Shown here: in pieces, positions 21,101-24,800 of the stretch | Layout: each line of letters begins with the position of its first letter | How positions within the stretch are numbered: position 1 is the stretch's first letter | Assembly (NCBI RefSeq): GCF_042738955.1 | Contig: NZ_JBHYHC010000016.1 | Coordinates: forward strand, 1 to 64,000 | DNA length: 64,000 nucleotides | Reading direction: 5' to 3' | Source of the DNA: Umezawaea sp042738955 | Lineage (GTDB): Bacteria; Actinomycetota; Actinomycetes; Mycobacteriales; Pseudonocardiaceae | Translations under genes and position numbers: made by a program | Notes under the pieces: generated by a model | The model's input: the letters and a program-made list of their open reading frames with translations, nothing else | Databases searched by the model: none | What the model was told of the DNA's origin: nothing

Positions 21101-21608
21101 GTCGGACCTGGTCGGCACGCTGACCGGGCTGGGGCCGAAGGAGCGGGACCGGATGCTGCTGGACGTGGTGCGGACGCGGGTCGCGGCCGTCCTCGGCCAC
21201 AGCGGGATCGACGCGGTCCAGCCGAACCGGGCGTTCAGCGAACTCGGGTTCGACTCGCTGAGCGCGGTCGAGCTGCGCAACACGCTCGGCGCGGCGACCG
21301 GTCTGGCGCTGCCCGCGACGCTCGTCTTCGACTACCCGACGTCCGCCGCGCTGGCCGCGTTCGTGCGCGGGAGGCTTGCGCTCGACGAGGCCGCTCCGAC
21401 GCCCGTGCTGGACGAGCTGGGGCTCCTGGAGAGCGCCGCCGCGCGCACGGACCTGGGGGCCGAGGAGAAGGCCGGGGTGGTCGCCAGGCTCCAGGCGCTG
21501 CTGGCCAAGTACGTGCCCGGCGGAGAGGCCCCGAGCGTCGCGGAACAGCTCAACACCGCGGACGACGACGCCATCTTCGACTTCATCGACAAGGAGTTCG
21601 GAGTATGA
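1..21608 (+). CDS. Modular type I polyketide synthase PKS1, 5' truncated (modules A-E)
   Basis: The reading frame is open from base 3 to the TGA at 21606-21608. The first residues, GISGTNAH, are the end of a ketosynthase, so the true start lies upstream of the window and the GTG at 57 is not the start. Domains in order: KS tail, AT, KR, ACP (A); KS, AT, DH, KR, ACP (B); KS, AT, KR, ACP (C); KS, AT, DH, KR, ACP (D); KS, AT, KR, ACP (E); C-terminal docking helix. It is a cytosolic assembly-line enzyme that condenses malonyl units onto a chain handed over by an upstream, unseen protein. All five ATs read as malonyl-specific. A is paired with B and C with D as near-repeats, which gives an a-b-a-b-a order. 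Predicted output is OH, C=C, OH, C=C, OH on successive beta carbons. The chain should pass to PKS2. No domain shows a frameshift or a lost catalytic residue. Confidence 0.98.
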   Translation, partial: GISGTNAHTIIEEYVGEPVAPVEPTRVAGVLPYVLSAKSADALGDQARNLLAHADERPELSEVDIGFSLATARVAFDHRAVVLGSSRDDLRAALTALADGTTSPAVISGAAAGGKLAFLFTGQGSQRLEMGRELHREFPVFAAAFDDACRHFDVHLDQPLRTVVFGDDPELLDRTEYTQPALFAVEVALFRTLEAWGVRQDYLAGHSVGEIAAAHVAGVLSLDDACALVAARGRMMQALPGGGAMVALQASEEEVLPLLDETVSLAAVNGPTSVVVAGDADAVERVVAQFADRKSKRLTVSHAFHSPLMDAMLEEFSWITEVLKYRPPRLPIVSTVTGKLVSAEELCSPEYWVRHVREAVRFADAVDTLVGLGVTTFVELGPDAVLTAMAAETAPDADLVPTVRKGRSEVDGLVRAVGKLHVLGVRVDWGQLFAGTGARRVDLPTYAFQREGFWLTGGSAPAAVDRHEADFWAAVDRGDLDSLASALSLDDSGALADLLPALAKWRRGRADSSTVDAWRYKTSWTRLPEGGGRATGRWLVVSARDVDGLAERGLDVVRVDPSTDRVALADAVAGSFDGVLSFSTDVVETVVLVQALGDAGVGAPLWCVTRGAVSAGRDDAVDPALTQIWGVGKVVALEHPDRWGGLVDLPAEVDDRVLDRLVAVLAGGEDQVAIRGARVFGRRLAHAPAKTGVGDWTPRGTVLVTGGTGALGTQVARWLAGAGAERLVLTSRRGLDAPGAAELLELGIPVVVAACDVADRDALKALLDEYPPDAVVHAAGVDSLVTLDVQDVAEFRQVVAAKVAGAANLDELVGDIDAFVLFSSIASTWGSGGQAAYGAANAYLDGLAESRRARGLTALSVAWGAWAGAGMATVEDVEEHLRLRGVRAMAPELALSALRQAIALDDGLVTVADVDWARFAPIFTSERLSPLLSELPQARDALAGTAPSEAGTGLTARLTGLAEPEQRHLVLDLVRTHAAAVLGHSSGDAVEPSKAFKELGFDSLTAVEFRGVVAAETGLALPATLVFDYPTPVALAEHLRSELVGSRPAALATASTAIPADEPIAIVAMACRFPGGVESPEQLWDLVFDGVDTVGGFPIDRGWDLAGLYDPDPDAPGKSYAREGAFLHEAGEFDPAFFGISPREALAMDPQQRLLLETSWEVFERAGIDPDSLRGGRVGVFAGSNGQDYGTQLGELPAEIEGYFGTGTAASVASGRISYTFGFEGPAVTVDTACSSSLVALHLAVQALRSGECSLALAGGVTIMSTPAAFVDFSRQRGLAVDGRCKAFAAGADGTAWGEGVGMLLVERLSDAQRHGHQVLAVVRGSAINQDGASNGLTAPNGPSQQRVIRQALANARLSTSDVDVVEAHGTGTALGDPIEAQALLATYGQDRETPLLLGSVKTNIGHTQAAAGVAAVIKMVMAMRHGVVPKTLHVDAPSPQVDWAAGAIDLVTERVEWPEGDRPRRAGVSSFGFSGTNAHAILEQAPVVVEAATARNTPAVVPVVLSAKSPEAVRAQALALLEADADLTDLGFSLATGRSRLAHRAVLAVSDVDELRRELAAVEATEVVGGRVAFLFTGQGSQRAGMGRGLYDAFPVFADAYDEIAALVDLRIDDQETLDRTEFAQPALFALEVALYRLVESWGVKPDFLAGHSIGEVAAAHVAGVLSLEDAATLISARGRLMQALPAGGAMVAVQATEDEVLEHLTDLVSIAAVNGPTSIVLAGDETEVERVLTHFADRKSKRLSVSHAFHSPLMEPMLDDFRAVVSKLTFTQPTIPLLGEVTDPEYWVRHVRGTVRFADAITSLEAQGVKTFLELGPDGVLTAMGADSVVDAVLISGQRKDRDEAKTLVHAVGQAHSRGVPVDWDAYFAGTGARRVDLPTYPFQRERFWLDGVGRVGDVTSAGLGSTGHPLLGAVLRTPDGGVLGTARLSVATHAWLGDHVVAGAVVVPGTALLELAIRAGDEVDCGHVDELLLQAPLILPEGGAATVHLVVEPADASGRRGVTVSARPDGGEWTTHAVGVLTEAAPAPDFDLTAWPPPAEAVDLGSTYADLAAAGLAYGPVFQGLTAAWRDGDTVYVEAELPESEHRAAADFGAHPALLDSVLHGIGVGGAQSASLPFSWAGVSLFAAGATRLRGRISGRGDAVSVDVADGEGNPVAHVSSLALRPISVDRFAAATDSLFHVEWVPVADAGESTVDDVTVLVVPDGTLRDVTGHVLVEIQSFLATGEGTLVLVTGETPGQAGVPGLVRSAQQEHPDRIVLVYAGSCAEIHAALPSVLATGEPEVALRDGQALVPRLARATADADPIALDGTVLITGGTGGLGAALARHLVAEHGVEHLVLTSRRGLAAPGAAELVAELDARVDVVACDVSDRDALAAVLADIPALVGVVHTAGVLDDGTVESLSPQRLDAVFAPKVDAAWHLHELTGDLALFALFSSVSGVLGSPGQANYAAANTALDALAAHRHSLGLPAVSLAWGLWDQHSGMGATLSDADLARIARSGMPALGIAEGMALFDQGLRAGLPVVVPVKLDLPALKATGEVQHALRGLVRIPKRRVAAGASGAAAAPWVARLAGLASADQERLLVDLVRERVAAVLGFGSADEISPGRGLVELGLDSLSAVELRNALSSATGLRLPATLVFDYPTATALGAHLRTELVGDDEVAEEFTAASVGTDEPIAIVGMACRFPGGVRSPDDLWRLVDSGTDAISWFPTNRGWDVEGLYDPDPDAVGKSYTREGGFLHDAGEFDPALFGISPREALAMDPQQRLMLETSWEAVERAGIDVASLRGSRTGVFAGLMYHDYATGLTEIPEEVSGYVGTGTSGSVLSGRVSYTFGLEGPAVTVDTACSSSLVALHLAVQALRSGECSLALAGGATVMATPETFVDFSRQRGLSADGRSKAFSASADGVGWAEGVGVLLVERLSDAQRNGHEVLAVVRGSAVNQDGASSTLTAPNGPSQQRVIKQALANAGLSTSDIDVIEAHGTGTKLGDPIEAQAVLATYGQDRDRPVLMGALKSNVGHTQAAAGVGGVIKMVEAIRRGIAPKTLHADEPSPHVDWSAGSVALLTEATPWPETGRPRRAAVSAFGIGGTNAHTIIEQAPVVVAPKVERTPLAAVPVVLSGKTAAAVRAQADRLLAALDPSVELADVGFSSVTTRTALDHRAVVVATDHDGLRRELEGLTSGTVVGGRLAILFTGQGSQRVGMGRELYAAFPVFAKAFDAVAALVEVRDDSLDRTEFAQPALFALEVALYRLVESWGVRPDFLAGHSIGEIAAAHVAGVLSLEDAAKLVGERGRLMQALPAGGAMVAVQASEDEVAPHLTELVSIAAVNGPNAVVVAGEESAVAEVLEHFADRKSKRLDVSHAFHSPLMDPMLDEFRAVASGLTFHAPKIPLLGDVTDPEYWVRHVRDAVRFADAVTTLEAKGVSTFLELGPDGVLTAMGQDSVRDAVLVSGLRKDRSEVTALVQALGALHVRGQAVDWAAYFAGSGARRTALPTYAFQHEWFWLDSRVAPVVDEAEFWAIVDNGDLAAITDALPALVERRSGSAWTYRVEWQPVTATGRVTGRWLVVSEDDESALVEGLTARGLDVVAAVPSALPPGEFDGVLSLVADVLTTVELVRSVDARLWVATRGGVTTGRDDVVVTPELAQLWGLGRVAALEHSDRWGGLVDLPELDDQAVDRLLAVLAGSEDQVAVRASGVFGRRLVPTRGGGTDWTPRGTVLVTGGTGALGSRVARWLAEAGAERLVLTSRRGLDAPGAKDLVDELGIPVVVAACDVADRDALTTLLDEYPPNAVVHAAGIEAFSPLAEQDLAEFEGVLAAKVAGAANLDALVGDVDAFVLFSSIAGTWGAGGQGAYAAANAYLDGLAESRRARGLTATSIAWGAWADGGMATEGDAEEHLRARGIRPMAPERALTALRKAVGSDVGVLTVADIDWERFAPLFTSVRPSPLLRDLPQVRHALSTAPAGDSGMVARLTALPEDEQRRVLLDLVRDQVAAVLGGDQVVESGLAFKELGFDSLTAVEFRGAIGTATGLKLPATLVFDYPTPAVLAEHLRAELVGTRPAALSASTTGVPVDEPIAIVAMACRFPGGVATPDQLWELLAEGRDAVTGFPTDRGWDLAGLYDPDPEHEGTSYVVEGAFVDDVSGFDSAFFGISPREALAMDPQQRLLLETSWEAFERAGIDPVSLRGGQVGVFAGTNGQDYLDLLPRIPDGLEGHVGTGNAASVVSGRISYTFGLEGPAVTVDTACSSSLVALHLAVQALRSGECDLALAGGVTIMATPGAFVDFSRQRGLAVDGRCKAFAAGADGTAWGEGVGMLLVERLSDAQRNGHEVLAVVRGSAINQDGASNGLTAPNGPSQQRVIRKALAGAGLSTSDVDVVEAHGTGTALGDPIEAQALLATYGQDRTTPLLLGSVKSNIGHTQAAAGVAAVIKAVLAMRHGIVPKTLHVGEPTHEVEWSAGLVDLVTETVAWPETGRVRRVGVSSFGFSGTNAHAILEQAPVVDAPVVERVVPAVVPVVLSGKTPEALRAQASALLDHPADLLDLGFSLAGRTRLEHRAVLAVTDDLRAELAAVVDGESTPAAEGRVAFLFTGQGSQRAGMGQELYAAFPVFAKAFDEVAALVDVRHDSLDRTEFAQPALFALEVALYRLVESWGVRPDFLAGHSIGEIAAAHVAGVLSLADAAKLVGERGRLMQALPEGGAMVAVQATEDEVAPHLTELVSIAAVNGPTSIVLAGVEDAVDAVLEHFADRKSKRLNVSHAFHSPLMDPMLDDFRAVVETLTFHAPKIPMLGDVTDPEFWVRHVRDAVRFADAITTLEAKGVTTFLELGPDGVLTAMGAESVTDAVLISGLRKDRDEAKTLVEAVGKAHSRGVAVDWAAYFVGSGARRVDLPTYRFQRERFWLEGSGSVGDVTSAGLVSAEHALLGAVLPLPDGGVLATARLSVASHGWLGDHVVAGSVVVPGTALVELVVRAGDEVGCGHLEELLLQEPLVLPERGGVSLHVAVGEAEDGRRAVTVLSRPDGDEVVWTTHATGFLTDQVTAPDFELTTWPPSGATALDVTDLYPALAASGLAYGPVFQGLKAAWRDGDAVYVEAESEHRQTGEFGVHPALLDSVLHALGLGETGPGALPFSWAGVSLFAAGAAHLRARITPTGRGGAVSVVAADGTGAPVLRVDSLALREIGGVDRKAADPLYGVEWTAVPSDDVAPDPDAQVLVVPTGDLHDVVAGVLADLQEFLAGERDRLVVVTSGAVSVAGEDVSPTHAAVAGLVRSAQSEHPDRIFLVDTDDSLPVGPGEPESAVRAGTVYVPRLTRLPLGARKTLTGTVLITGGTGGLGAELARHLVAEHGVEHLVLTSRRGLAAPGAAELVAELDARVDVVACDVSDRAAVEALLAGIDDLTGIVHTAGVLDDGILESLTPERFATVLGPKADAARHLHELTGDLDLFVLFSSSSGVLGAPGQANYAAANTYLDGLAAHRRATGRNAVSLAWGVWEQTTGMGAGLSPADLARMARAGMPVLPIADGLALFDAALCADAALVLPMKLDTAVLRTSADVPALLRGLVRAPKRRNAAKASAESAQWSRKLLGVPTEEQDRLLLDLVRGRVATVLGYRDASAVEPGRGLVEMGLDSLSAVELRNALGSATGLRLPATVVFDYPTSLALAAHLRTELVGEDDVAELVVAAKTATDDPIAIVAMACRFPGGVRSPEDLWQLVLDGRDAVSGFPTGRGWDLDGLYDPNPDAIGKTYTREGGFLHEAGDFDPTFFGISPREALAMDPQQRLLLETSWEAFERAGIDPATVRGSKTGVFAGLMYHDYATNLGTIPDEVEGYLGTGTSGSVVSGRVSYTFGLEGPAVTVDTACSSSLVALHWAVQALRTGECDLALAGGVTVMATPDTFVDFSRQRGLSADGRSKAYSEGADGTGWSEGVGMLLVERLSDARRNGHQVLAVVKGSAINQDGASSTLTAPNGPSQQRVIKQALANAGLSTSDVDVVEGHGTGTPLGDPIEVQALLATYGQDRETPLLLGSLKSNIGHAQAAAGVGGVIKMVQALRHGIAPKTLHVSAPTSHVDWESGSVELLTEQRAWPSAGRPRRAAVSSFGISGTNAHTIIEQAPEADLPVVERKSLPLVPVVLSGKTPEALKAQAERLAALPSTELADLGFSLATSRARLEHRAVLVAEDHDDLVGRLAAFEPTAAVSGGRVAFLFTGQGSQRADMGRELYEAFPAFAKAFDEVAALVDVRHDALDRTEFAQPALFAIEVALFRLVESWGVRPDFLAGHSIGELAAAHVSGVLTLEDAAVLVTARGRLMQALPSGGAMVALQASEEEVRPHLTDYVSLAAVNGPTSVVVSGAEDAVQQVIGAFPDRKSKRLAVSHAFHSPLMDDMLDEFLVVAKGMAFNAPRIPIVSTLTGALATTEELCSPEYWVRHVREAVRFADAVRTLDTEGVSTFLELGPDAVLTAMGAESTTGALVAAQRKDRPEARTLLTALGRIHERGVPVDWAAYFAGSGARRIDLPTYAFQHERFWLVGEPAPVVVDEVDARFWEAVENGDLASLGATLDLDGDRPFSEVLPALSTWRRTRRDKSTVDGWRYRVRWEPVTTGGAVTGRWLVVAPENGHDAALLAGLTARGLEVVPVDASTDRDRLAEELVTAGPVDGVLSLGGDARSTVVLVQALGDAVVDAPLWCVTRGGVATATEDVDPVQAGLWGLGRVVALEHPNRWGGLVDLPGADERTLDLLVAALAGAEDQVAVRESGVFGRRLVHAPAEGGTGEWTPRGTVLVTGGTGALGGHVARWLADAGADHLVLTSRRGPEAPGAAELTAELEALGARVTVAACDVADRDAVAALLAEHPPTSVVHTAGVELFQPLEDHDLAEFDAVLAAKVAGARNLDELVGDVDAFVLFSSIAGTWGSGGQSAYSTANAALDGLAESRRARGLDALSVAWGPWADGGMADGDAAEQLRRRGVTAMPAAQAVAALRTALAQRDTTLTLADVDWELFAAVFTAARPSPLLGDLPEVRAAATETEPVRSDLVGTLTGLGPKERDRMLLDVVRTRVAAVLGHSGIDAVQPNRAFSELGFDSLSAVELRNTLGAATGLALPATLVFDYPTSAALAAFVRGRLALDEAAPTPVLDELGLLESAAARTDLGAEEKAGVVARLQALLAKYVPGGEAPSVAEQLNTADDDAIFDFIDKEFGV
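3183..8033 (+). other. PKS module B KS-AT-DH-KR-ACP
   Basis: KS 3183-4460 has Cys at 3702-3704 and the two His residues at 4107-4109 and 4221-4223. AT 4722-5600 has Ser 4962-4964 and HAFH 5247-5258 (malonyl). DH 5724-6520 has the catalytic His at 5826-5828 in HVVAGAVVVP and the Asp of HPALLD at 6309-6311, so it looks functional. KR is about 6540-7480, with LDD at 7194-7202 (B-type), Tyr 7359-7361 and Asn 7371-7373. ACP Ser is 7860-7862 (LGLDSL). A B-type KR with an intact DH normally gives an E-configured double bond. Confidence 0.96.
8034..12236 (+). other. PKS module C KS-AT-KR-ACP
   Basis: KS 8034-9310 has Cys 8553-8555 and the variant LMYHDYA loop that also marks module E, the other KS placed after a DH module. 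AT 9580-10450 has Ser 9813-9815 and HAFH 10098-10109 (malonyl). The dimerization element (10540-10630) is about 20 residues shorter than in A, E, G, I, K or M. The KR catalytic half starts near 11164, with Trp 11553-11555, Tyr 11577-11579 and Asn 11589-11591 (A-type). It shares the ELGIPVVVA strand with module A. ACP Ser is 12063-12065. Predicted step: beta-hydroxyl, allylic to the alkene from B. Confidence 0.95.
12237..17075 (+). other. PKS module D KS-AT-DH-KR-ACP
   Basis: KS 12237-13515 has Cys 12756-12758. AT 13774-14650 has Ser 14007-14009 and HAFH 14292-14303 (malonyl). DH 14755-15560 has His 14871-14873 in HVVAGSVVVP and Asp 15351-15353 in HPALLD. The KR catalytic half (15985-16530) has LDD 16239-16247 (B-type), Tyr 16404-16406 and Asn 16416-16418. 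ACP Ser is 16902-16904 (MGLDSL). It is a close repeat of module B in sequence and layout. Predicted step: E double bond. Confidence 0.96.
17076..21384 (+). other. PKS module E KS-AT-KR-ACP
   Basis: KS 17076-18350 has Cys 17595-17597. The first active-site His lies in EGHGTGT rather than the EAHGTGT of the other KSs. AT 18615-19510 has Ser 18852-18854 and HAFH 19137-19148 (malonyl). Its N half is of the short type and its C half of the long IVSTLTG type, so it is a mosaic. The dimerization element is 19618-19770. The KR catalytic half 20341-20880 has Trp 20742-20744, Tyr 20766-20768 and Asn 20778-20780 (A-type). ACP Ser is 21255-21257. Predicted step: beta-hydroxyl. The module ends the protein and is followed by a docking helix. 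Confidence 0.95.
21385..21605 (+). other. C-terminal docking domain of PKS1
   Basis: After the last ACP the protein continues for about 70 residues rich in predicted helix (PVLDELGLLES, then VARLQALLAKY) and ends in DDDAIFDFIDKEFGV. An acidic patch followed by IFDFIDKEFG is the class 1a C-terminal docking pattern, which binds an N-terminal coiled coil on the next PKS protein. The end resembles that of PKS3 (DDELFALINKQLGK) and differs from that of PKS2. Confidence 0.88.
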
Positions 21609-21670
21609 CGCGAATTGCGTTCACAGCGAATAAGGGGACCTGTTTTCCCTTGTCGTAAGGGGTGAGCGCG

Positions 21671-21698
21671 TAGGGGTCACCTAGGGGGCCGTCAGGGG
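21671..21698 (+). repeat. AGGGG direct repeats with 11-bp period, upstream of PKS2
   Basis: TAGGGG occurs at 21671-21676 and 21682-21687, and AGGGG again at 21694-21698, giving starts exactly one helical turn (11 bp) apart. The block GTAGGGGTCACCTAGGGG (21670-21687) matches 15 of 18 positions with the block at 58394-58411 in front of PKS4. Direct repeats at 11-bp spacing are the geometry used by SARP-type activators. The match to any particular regulator is not established. Confidence 0.6.
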
Positions 21699-21717
21699 TG
21701 TCATCCCTGACGGCCCC
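21685..21717 (+). terminator. Strong hairpin between PKS1 and PKS2, possible terminator or attenuator
   Basis: A perfect 13-bp stem (21685-21697 with 21705-21717, GC-rich) closes a 7-nt loop, GTGTCAT. It is followed by TCGTTAGTTTT, a weak T-rich tract, which fits an intrinsic terminator or an attenuator. The left arm is built from two of the G-runs of the AGGGG repeat, so the two structures would compete. Placing a terminator inside the PKS operon would imply a promoter downstream of it for PKS2. Confidence 0.55.
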
Positions 21718-21774
21718 TCGTTAGTTTTCGAATCAGTGGTCTGTCGGAAGTGCCGGAGACGTGCTGGTTTCTGT

Positions 21775-21783
21775 GAAGAGGTG
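21775..21783 (+). promoter_or_regulatory. Ribosome binding site of PKS2
   Basis: GAAGAGGTG sits with its first base 16 nt upstream of the ATG at 21791. The identical 9-mer occurs at exactly the same distance before PKS4. It supports 21791 as the start, together with the docking helix that begins immediately there. Confidence 0.75.
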
Positions 21784-21790
21784 GCGTTGA

Positions 21791-21889
21791 ATGTCCAACG
21801 AGCAGAAGCTTCGTGATTACCTCAAGCGGGTGACCGCGGACCTGCACAACACGCGCCACCGTTTGCAGGAGGTGGAGGAGAAAGCGCAG
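21791..21889 (+). other. N-terminal docking coiled coil of PKS2
   Basis: The first 33 residues (NEQKLRDYLKRV, then a heptad-rich stretch ending QEVEEKAQ) precede the KS. LRxYLKxVTADL is the class 1a N-terminal docking pattern that pairs with an IFDFIDKEFG-type tail, here that of PKS1. PKS4 has the same pattern (LREYLKLVTADL), so the two are close paralogues. Confidence 0.88.
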
Positions 21890-24800
21890 GAACCCATCGC
21901 CGTCGTGGCGATGGACTGCCGATTCGCGGGTGGAATCTCCTCGCCCGAACAGCTCTGGGACTTCGTCGTCGAAGGCCGCGACGGAATCGTGCCGTTCCCC
22001 ACCGATCGCGGGTGGGACCTGGACGCGCTCTACCACCCGGACCCGGAGAACGAGGGCACCACCTACGTCGTGGAGGGCGGCTTCGTCGAGGGCGCCGCCG
22101 ACTTCGACCCCGGCTTCTTCGGCATCTCCCCGCGCGAAGCGATCACGATGGACCCGCAGCAGAGGCTGCTGCTGGAGACCGCGTGGCGCACGTTCGAGCG
22201 CGCGGGCATCGACCCCCAGTCCCTGCGCGGCAGCCGCACCGGTGTGTTCACCTCCACCAACGGCCAGGACTACTTCAGCGTGGTGACCGAGGGCGACTTC
22301 GCCGGTCTCGAGGGCCACATCGGCACCGGCACCGCCGCCAGCATGATCTCCGGCCGCCTCTCCTACACGTTCGGCCTCGAAGGCCCCGCCGTCACCGTCG
22401 ACACCGCCTGCTCCGGGTCGCTGGTCACGCTCCACCTCGCCGTCCAGGCCCTCCGCAACGGCGAGTGCGACCTCGCGCTCGCGGGCGGCGCGACGATCAT
22501 GGCCACGCCCGGCGCGTACATCGACTTCAGCCGCGCCCGCGGCCTGTCCGCCGACGCCCGCTGCAAGTCGTTCGCCGCCGGGGCGGACGGGACCGTGTGG
22601 GGCGACGGCGTCGGCCTCGTGCTCGTGGAGCGGCTGTCCGACGCGCGCCGCAACGGCCACCAGGTGCTCGCCGTCGTGCGCGGCTCGGCGGTGAACCAGG
22701 ACGGCGCGTCGAACGGCCTCACGGCCCCGAACGGGCCGTCGCAGCAGCGGGTGATCCGCAAGGCGTTGCAGAACGCGGGGTTGACGCCGATGGACGTCGA
22801 CGTCATCGAGGCCCACGGCACCGGAACGAAGCTCGGCGACCCGATCGAGGCGCAGGCGTTGATCGCCGCGTACGGGCCGGAGCGCGAGACGCCGTTGCTG
22901 CTCGGCTCGGTCAAGTCGAACATCGGCCACACGCAGGCCGCCGCCGGTGTCGCCGCCGTGATCAAGACCGTGCTGTCGCTCCAGCACGGCATCATCCCGA
23001 AGACCCTGCACGTGGACTCGCCGTCGCCGCAGATCGACTGGAGTTCCGGCGCGGCCGAGCTGGTCACCGAGACCCGTCCCTGGCCCGAGACCGGGCACGC
23101 TCGTCGAGTCGGCGTGTCGTCGTTCGGGTACAGCGGCACCAACGCCCACGCGATCCTGGAGCAGGCGCCCGCCGTCGAGGTCGAGGCGACCGAGCGGCAC
23201 GCGCTGCCGATCGTGCCCGTGGTGCTGTCGGGCAAGACGGACGTGGCCCTGCGGGAGCAGGCCGCGAACCTGCTCCCGCTGGTGGAACAGGGGATCGACC
23301 TCACCGACCTGGCGTTCTCCGCGGCCACCACGCGGGCGAACCTGGACCACCGGGCCGTGCTCGTCGCCGACGGGCGGGACGACCTGCTCACCGGGCTGCG
23401 GGCCCTCGCCGAGGACGCCGGCGCGCCCGGACTCGTGCGCGGTGAGGCCGTCATCGGCCGCACGGCCGTGCTGTTCACCGGCCAGGGCTCGCAGCGGATC
23501 GGCATGGGCCGTGAGCTGTACGAGGCGTTCCCGGTGTTCGCCGAGGCGTTCGACGCCGTGTGCGCGCACCTGGACCCCCGCCTCGCCGAGGCTCTCACCG
23601 ACGCGGAGTTGGTGAACCGGACCGAGTTCACCCAGCCCGCGCTGTTCGCCGTCGAGGTCGCGCTGTACCGGCTGGTCGAGTCGTGGGGCGTGCGCCCGGA
23701 CTTCCTGGCGGGCCACTCCATCGGCGAGCTGGCCGCCGCCCACGTCGCCGGGGTGCTGACCCTGGCCGACGCCGCCGCGCTGGTCACCGCGCGCGGCAAG
23801 CTCATGCAGGCGTTGCCCACGGGCGGCGCGATGGTCGCGGTGCAGGCCACCGAGGACGAGGTCCGCCCGCACCTCACCGACCGCGTCTCGATCGCCGCGA
23901 TCAACGGTCCCCGCTCGATCGTGGTCGCCGGTGACGAGGACGCCGTCGAGCGGGTGGTCGCCCAGTTCGCCGACCGGAAGTCCAAGCGGCTCACCGTGTC
24001 GCACGCGTTCCACTCGCCGCGCATGGACGGCATGCTGGCCGAGTTCCGCACGGTCGCGGCGGGGCTGTCGTTCCGCGCGCCGATGATCTCCATCGTCTCC
24101 ACGCTGACCGGCAAGCCCGTGACGGCCGAGGAGATCACCTCGCCGGACTACTGGGTCAAGCACGTCCGCGAGGCCGTCCGGTTCGCCGACGCCGTCCGGA
24201 GCCTGGAGACCGCCGGGGTGGCCACGTTCCTGGAGCTGGGCCCGGACGGCGTGCTGACCGCGATGGCCGCCGAGTCCACGTCGTCCGCCGCCCTCGTCCC
24301 GGCGCTGCGCAAGGACCGCTCCGAGGTGCGGAGCATCGTGTCCGCGCTCGGCCAGGTCCACAGCCGCGGCGTCCGGGTCGACTGGTCGGCCTACTTCGCC
24401 GGGTCCGGCGCGGTCCGGGTCGAGCTGCCCACCTACGCGTTCCAGCGCGAGCGCTTCTGGCTGGAGGGCTCGAAGCTCAAGCAGGACGTGACGTCCGCCG
24501 GTCTCGGGGCCACCGACCACCCGCTGCTCGGCGCGGTCCTGCTGTCGCCCAACGGCGAAGCCCTGTTCACCGCGCGGCTGTCGCGCACCGCCAACACCTG
24601 GCTCGCGGACCACGTGGTCGCGGGCTCCGTCGTGGTGCCCGGCACGGCGCTGGTCGACCTCGCCATCCGCGCGGGCGACCAGGTGGGCTGCGGGCACCTC
24701 GACGAGCTGCTCCTCCAGGCCCCGCTGGTGCTGCCGGACCGCGGTGGCGTGATGGTGTGCGTGTCCGTCGCCGAGGCGGACGCCTCCGGCCGCCGCTCGG

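Larger units (their letters stand above)
21609..21790 (+). promoter_or_regulatory. PKS1-PKS2 intergenic leader (182 bp)
   Basis: This non-coding gap contains three AGGGG units at 21672, 21683 and 21694, spaced exactly 11 bp apart, and further GGGG runs at 21634-21637 and 21659-21662. A strong hairpin covers 21685-21717 and the PKS2 ribosome site is 21775-21783. The gap is AT-richer than the genes on either side. I could not recognise a convincing -35/-10 pair. The combination suggests separate control, or attenuation, of PKS2 inside an otherwise tight operon. Confidence 0.5.

Noticed and set aside
21609..21790. A small coding gene in the PKS1-PKS2 gap
   Set aside because: The gap is 182 bp with no frame showing the local codon bias. 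Its content is explained by repeats, a hairpin and a ribosome site.
22391..22420. KS of module F as an inactive or loading (KSQ-like) ketosynthase because of ACSGSL
   Set aside because: The catalytic Cys is present. Only the second residue after it changes, and the two active-site His motifs are intact.
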